Shown in pieces: positions 23,848-26,548 of a DNA stretch of 26,548 nt (position 1 is its first letter; each line of letters starts with the position of its first letter). The DNA lies in the IMG/VR virus record IMGVR_UViG_3300032240_000667, positions 1-26,548 of that record, one strand, 5' to 3'. The DNA comes from a virus. The translations under genes and the position numbers were made by a program. The notes below the pieces were generated by a model, which saw only the letters and a program-made list of their open reading frames with translations, made no database searches and had not been told where the DNA came from.

Positions 23848-23865
23848 TTTATACAGAGGAAGCAA

Positions 23866-24198
23866 ATGGAACTTAAACCCGGAAAATTTTGTCCGTTAAT
23901 AAAAAAAGATTGTGTTGAACTAAAATGTGCTTGGTTTATGCAGGTTAGAGGTAAAAACCCAAATACTGGCAAAGACATTGATGAATGGGGTTGTGCAGTA
24001 GCTTGGATGCCAGTCTTAACTATTGAAAATGCTAATCAACAACGACAAACAGGTGCGGCAGTTGAAAGTTTTAGAAATGAAATGGTTAAAGCTAATAATA
24101 CTAACTTAGAAGTGTTAATGGCAGCGGCCGAAGCGGCACAAAATCCAGCACAAATTACTGCAACAATTCAAGATCCACTTAAAAAATTGCAACGTTAA
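23866..24198 (+). CDS. Conserved four-cysteine phage protein
   Basis: This 110-residue protein has a strong AGAGGAAG site (23855-23862) very close to its start. Four cysteines (C9, C16, C21, C43) are spaced C-x6-C-x4-C-x21-C, within KFCPLIKKDCVELKCAWF and DEWGCAVAWMP. They could bind zinc or an iron-sulphur cluster; this is inferred from spacing alone. The C-terminal half (from about residue 56) looks helical, with RQTGAAVESFRNEMVKANNT and an Ala-rich stretch. I recall similar proteins in aquatic T4-like phages without a known function. Its stop overlaps the stop of the convergent oxygenase gene, leaving no room for a separate terminator. Confidence 0.6.
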   Translation: MELKPGKFCPLIKKDCVELKCAWFMQVRGKNPNTGKDIDEWGCAVAWMPVLTIENANQQRQTGAAVESFRNEMVKANNTNLEVLMAAAEAAQNPAQITATIQDPLKKLQR

Positions 24199-24785
24199 TA
24201 TTCAATCCAGCCGTTTAGCAGATATTTAATACCTGTTAGCGGCGGATTGCCACGATGTGCATGGGTAAAATTGCAAGGATATAATAGTAAGGTTCCACAG
24301 TTAGCTGGAACTCTTTTTTGGCAGTATAAAAATTCAGTTTCTCCGCCCGATTCTACATCATTTAAATATATTTGATAATTTAAAAGTCGATTAGATACAT
24401 GCCTACTACTAGATTCAAAATGCCACTGATGGAATCCTTGACCTGGTAATATTTTTTGTATCTTCATTTGATAAATTGCCTGCTTAGAAGCAGTTTCTAA
24501 TATAGCATATTGATTAACATATGCCGGATAAAATATGTTAGTTATTGCTTCAACAACTTGTTGAGTTATTTTACCGCTATAGCTAATGTCATAGCTAAGG
24601 CTATCACTAAAATACACAGTACTATTATCTCTATCTAGCTTACTAGTGCCATGTTTTTCTTGCTGTCTAGTATAGCCAAATCCTCTAGCATTCTGATGCT
24701 CATAATAATCAATAGCATCTTGACAAAATTCAGGTGTAAATGCTGATGTAAATTCCCCAATAAAATTTTCAAATTTTGTTGTCAT
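24195..24785 (-). CDS. 2-oxoglutarate/Fe(II)-dependent oxygenase, prolyl-4-hydroxylase-like
   Basis: This 196-residue protein has the expected double-stranded beta-helix core in its C-terminal half: PGQGFHQWHFE, then LLNYQIYLNDVESGGETEF, then FTHAHRGNPPLTGIKYLLNG. The likely iron ligands are H122 and E124 (HxE in place of the more usual HxD) and H177. K187, ten residues after H177, fits the residue that binds the 2-oxoglutarate carboxylate. Such enzymes hydroxylate protein or small-molecule substrates, and they are frequent in aquatic T4-like phages with unknown substrates. The start overlaps the Nudix stop (ATGA), so the two are probably co-translated. The weak ribosome-binding site supports coupling. 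Confidence 0.8.
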   Translation of the reverse strand: MTTKFENFIGEFTSAFTPEFCQDAIDYYEHQNARGFGYTRQQEKHGTSKLDRDNSTVYFSDSLSYDISYSGKITQQVVEAITNIFYPAYVNQYAILETASKQAIYQMKIQKILPGQGFHQWHFESSSRHVSNRLLNYQIYLNDVESGGETEFLYCQKRVPANCGTLLLYPCNFTHAHRGNPPLTGIKYLLNGWIEY

Positions 24786-25231
24786 ATCAAATCTACCAAA
24801 TTGAATACTGTTTGAAGCTTAGTACGTATCGTTTTGTTACTAAAACTGTTACGCAAACCTTGATGTAGAGGTTTAGGAGCACGATCAATTATGGCCCACG
24901 CCCATGCACAATGTTCATCACTAAGTGTAGGAACAAATTCGCTTTCAATTACGCACAAGTAAGTGTGGAAATTAAATACAGAATCATTACTTACAAATGT
25001 CTCTATAGGGATAGTTTTTTTAATTTCAGGAAGAAATCCAATTTCTTCAACAATTTCACGCTGTAGACCCTGCCACGGTGTTTCACCTTGTATGGTTGTT
25101 CCGCCAACTAACCCCCAAGTGCCCTCGTGTTTACCGTGAGCTTTTTGTACTAGTAAAAATCGTCGTGTTGATTTAGCGTAGAATAATGCTCCGCTACAAA
25201 CAATGCGTTCTGTTATAGTTCTAGTCTCCAT
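24782..25231 (-). CDS. Nudix hydrolase
   Basis: The protein is 149 residues long. A complete Nudix box G-x5-E-x7-R-E-U-x-E-E-x-G-U is present at residues 44-66 (G44, E50, R58, E59, E62, E63, G65), so metal binding and catalysis are expected. Upstream, FLLVQKAHGKHEGTWGLVGG is the usual strand and loop before the box. The family cleaves nucleoside diphosphates linked to another group; the substrate (mutated nucleotides, NADH, sugar nucleotides or RNA caps) cannot be told from the sequence. The start has AGGA just upstream and overlaps the end of the gp15-like gene by 19 bases; the stop overlaps the oxygenase start by 4. This indicates one transcriptional unit. Confidence 0.9.
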   Translation of the reverse strand: METRTITERIVCSGALFYAKSTRRFLLVQKAHGKHEGTWGLVGGTTIQGETPWQGLQREIVEEIGFLPEIKKTIPIETFVSNDSVFNFHTYLCVIESEFVPTLSDEHCAWAWAIIDRAPKPLHQGLRNSFSNKTIRTKLQTVFNLVDLI

Positions 25232-26548
25232 GATCCTGGCTGATATTCACCTTCAAAACTCTTAACCCATGAAACTCCGTTCCACAAGTATTGTATTCCA
25301 GTGTATATATTCGTTTGCCAGATCATAGTAGTTGAATGTTGAGCGTATGCAAATATTACAACCCATGCACTACCAGTATATTCTATAATATCATTTGCTT
25401 TAGCAACAACATTACCCCATGCAACAGCATAATTAGTAGCAGTAGTACCTGCAGTTCCAGTCCATTGACTATTTTTTGTATTAGCTGTTGATCCTATATC
25501 TTCTATAATTAGATAGCGGGTTCCTGCGGCAACTGTTCCCGGATTAAAAGTCAACGGATTAATTATAGCATCAAACGTACCAGTACTATTAGGTCTATAA
25601 CTAGTAGCGGCATTATATCCTGATTCAAAATCTAAATGTCCTAAACTATCTATGCCGGTATTAGTTACAAGGGTATCAGTATCCCAATTAACTAACATGA
25701 TCACGCTGTCAGTTACATTACCACTAGCATCAACTGGTAGTGCTACAGTACCTACTACTTCAGTTCCATTACTTTGTGTTAAAAATACCCTACTAGATCC
25801 TGCTATAAATTTTCCAGGATACCGATCAAGAACTTCCTGCCAATTAATCGGAGTACCGTTTCTTTGCGGTATACCTAATGTTGGTTCTCTTGGAGTATAT
25901 CCTTCACTAGGTGATAATAATACAGCTTGTCCGATTCCGGATGTATTATTGTATACTTGTAAGACATAATCTGTAATAGTTACAATTTCTCTAGCTAGTA
26001 AATCACCGTAACTAGTAGTACCTGTACCTGCCAGGTCTTCACCTAATCCATCAATATATCCTGTCGGACTAGTTTCAGCAGACCCCCAAAGGCTTGTAAC
26101 AATTTTTGTAATAACACCAAGATGTTTAACTTTAACAGGTGGACTGATCCAGATAGGTGTGTCTAATGTTAGTGTAGCAATATCGATTGGAGTATCATTT
26201 CCTACAGGTACTGTACGACTGCTCCAACCGATATCATTTAAATTTAGGACTGTTAGGCTAGTCCAATCGATATAGTTATCAGTAGTCTGTAATTCTAAAC
26301 TAGGATTAAACAATACTAAGATCTGCTCTAAGATCTGCAACTTTTGATCAGTATTTGCACTCCAGATATCGCATTTCATAGTCAATTTAAAAGGTGTAGG
26401 CATCAAACGTTCAACTGTGTAGTTTCTGCCCTGTGTTTGATTATAAGTTACATGTCCTGTAACAGGATCAACTTGTGTATCGCGTTCACGAAAATGCATT
26501 TTACTAACAAAAGAAGCATCACTAGTTCTATTTCTATCTAATGCAAGA
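25213..26548 (-). CDS. gp15-like tail sheath stabiliser, N-terminus outside window
   Basis: The reading frame stays open past the Met at 26499 to the right edge, adding LALDRNRTSDASFVSK, so the true start lies outside and 444 residues are visible. Segments such as YTVERLMPTPFKLTMKCDIW, TDQKLQILEQILVLFNPSLE, TTDNYIDWTSL and TPIWISPPVKVK match my memory of gp15 (tail completion and sheath stabiliser) in aquatic T4-like phages. T4 gp15 is about 272 residues, so this form is much longer, through a Thr/Asn/Gly-rich C-terminal extension (from about residue 170) ending SFEGEYQPGSWRLEL. It is transcribed opposite to the fibre block. Assignment rests on recalled motifs only. Confidence 0.65.
   Translation of the reverse strand, partial: LALDRNRTSDASFVSKMHFRERDTQVDPVTGHVTYNQTQGRNYTVERLMPTPFKLTMKCDIWSANTDQKLQILEQILVLFNPSLELQTTDNYIDWTSLTVLNLNDIGWSSRTVPVGNDTPIDIATLTLDTPIWISPPVKVKHLGVITKIVTSLWGSAETSPTGYIDGLGEDLAGTGTTSYGDLLAREIVTITDYVLQVYNNTSGIGQAVLLSPSEGYTPREPTLGIPQRNGTPINWQEVLDRYPGKFIAGSSRVFLTQSNGTEVVGTVALPVDASGNVTDSVIMLVNWDTDTLVTNTGIDSLGHLDFESGYNAATSYRPNSTGTFDAIINPLTFNPGTVAAGTRYLIIEDIGSTANTKNSQWTGTAGTTATNYAVAWGNVVAKANDIIEYTGSAWVVIFAYAQHSTTMIWQTNIYTGIQYLWNGVSWVKSFEGEYQPGSWRLEL

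Noticed and set aside
1-26548. tRNA genes, CRISPR arrays, insertion sequences, origins or attachment sites
   Set aside because: None recognised on reading both strands; the short intergenic gaps leave little room for them.

Overview
This window looks like part of the genome of a lytic, AT-rich, T4-like contractile-tailed phage of the marine/freshwater type (cyanophage/pelagiphage-like). Three things point there: a tail-sheath-stabiliser protein resembling gp15 at the right edge, giant fibre proteins ending in a conserved block seen in aquatic T4-like phages ([19 protein letters not shown]), and Nudix and 2-oxoglutarate/Fe(II) oxygenase accessory genes. No host genes, tRNAs, integrase or insertion sequences are visible, and the host cannot be named from this sequence.

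Layout. Positions 1-24198 form one rightward late structural block: a tail protein cut by the left edge (3-446), a small beta-rich virion protein (450-1001), a Tyr/Asp-rich conserved protein (1013-1393), two paralogous giant fibre/adhesin genes of 2735 and 3558 codons (1413-9620, 9675-20351), a second small beta-rich protein (20373-20705), a fibre with a C-terminal S74 intramolecular chaperone (20721-21611), three paralogous short His-rich tip adhesins (21611, 22150, 22952), two paralogous small partner proteins (22683, 23566) and a four-cysteine protein (23866-24198). Positions 24195-26548 form a leftward block, transcribed as gp15-like protein, Nudix hydrolase, then 2OG-Fe(II) oxygenase, with overlapping gene ends. 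The two blocks converge with their stop codons overlapping. There is no gap longer than about 85 bases between genes.

How the genes work together. Most of the window encodes the host-recognition apparatus. The giant proteins carry seven N-terminal carbohydrate-binding-like repeats, a pectate-lyase-like beta-helix region, a seven-bladed Asp-box propeller and a shared C-terminal block. The S74 protein is a self-chaperoned fibre, and the short tandem adhesins look like alternative tip proteins.

Most unusual signal. Small beta-rich protein modules (called A, C, D and E here) appear over and over, inserted in frame inside other domains and inside each other, in at least four genes. Comparing the two giant paralogs, and reading across the junctions, shows clean insertions: a propeller blade split by about 220 residues, a C module between GY..V and DPN, D inside C, D inside a jelly-roll, E inside C inside a binding repeat, and E inside an unrelated small virion protein. 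This suggests an active, recursive domain-insertion process that expands phage fibres. Module boundaries were read by eye and are approximate.
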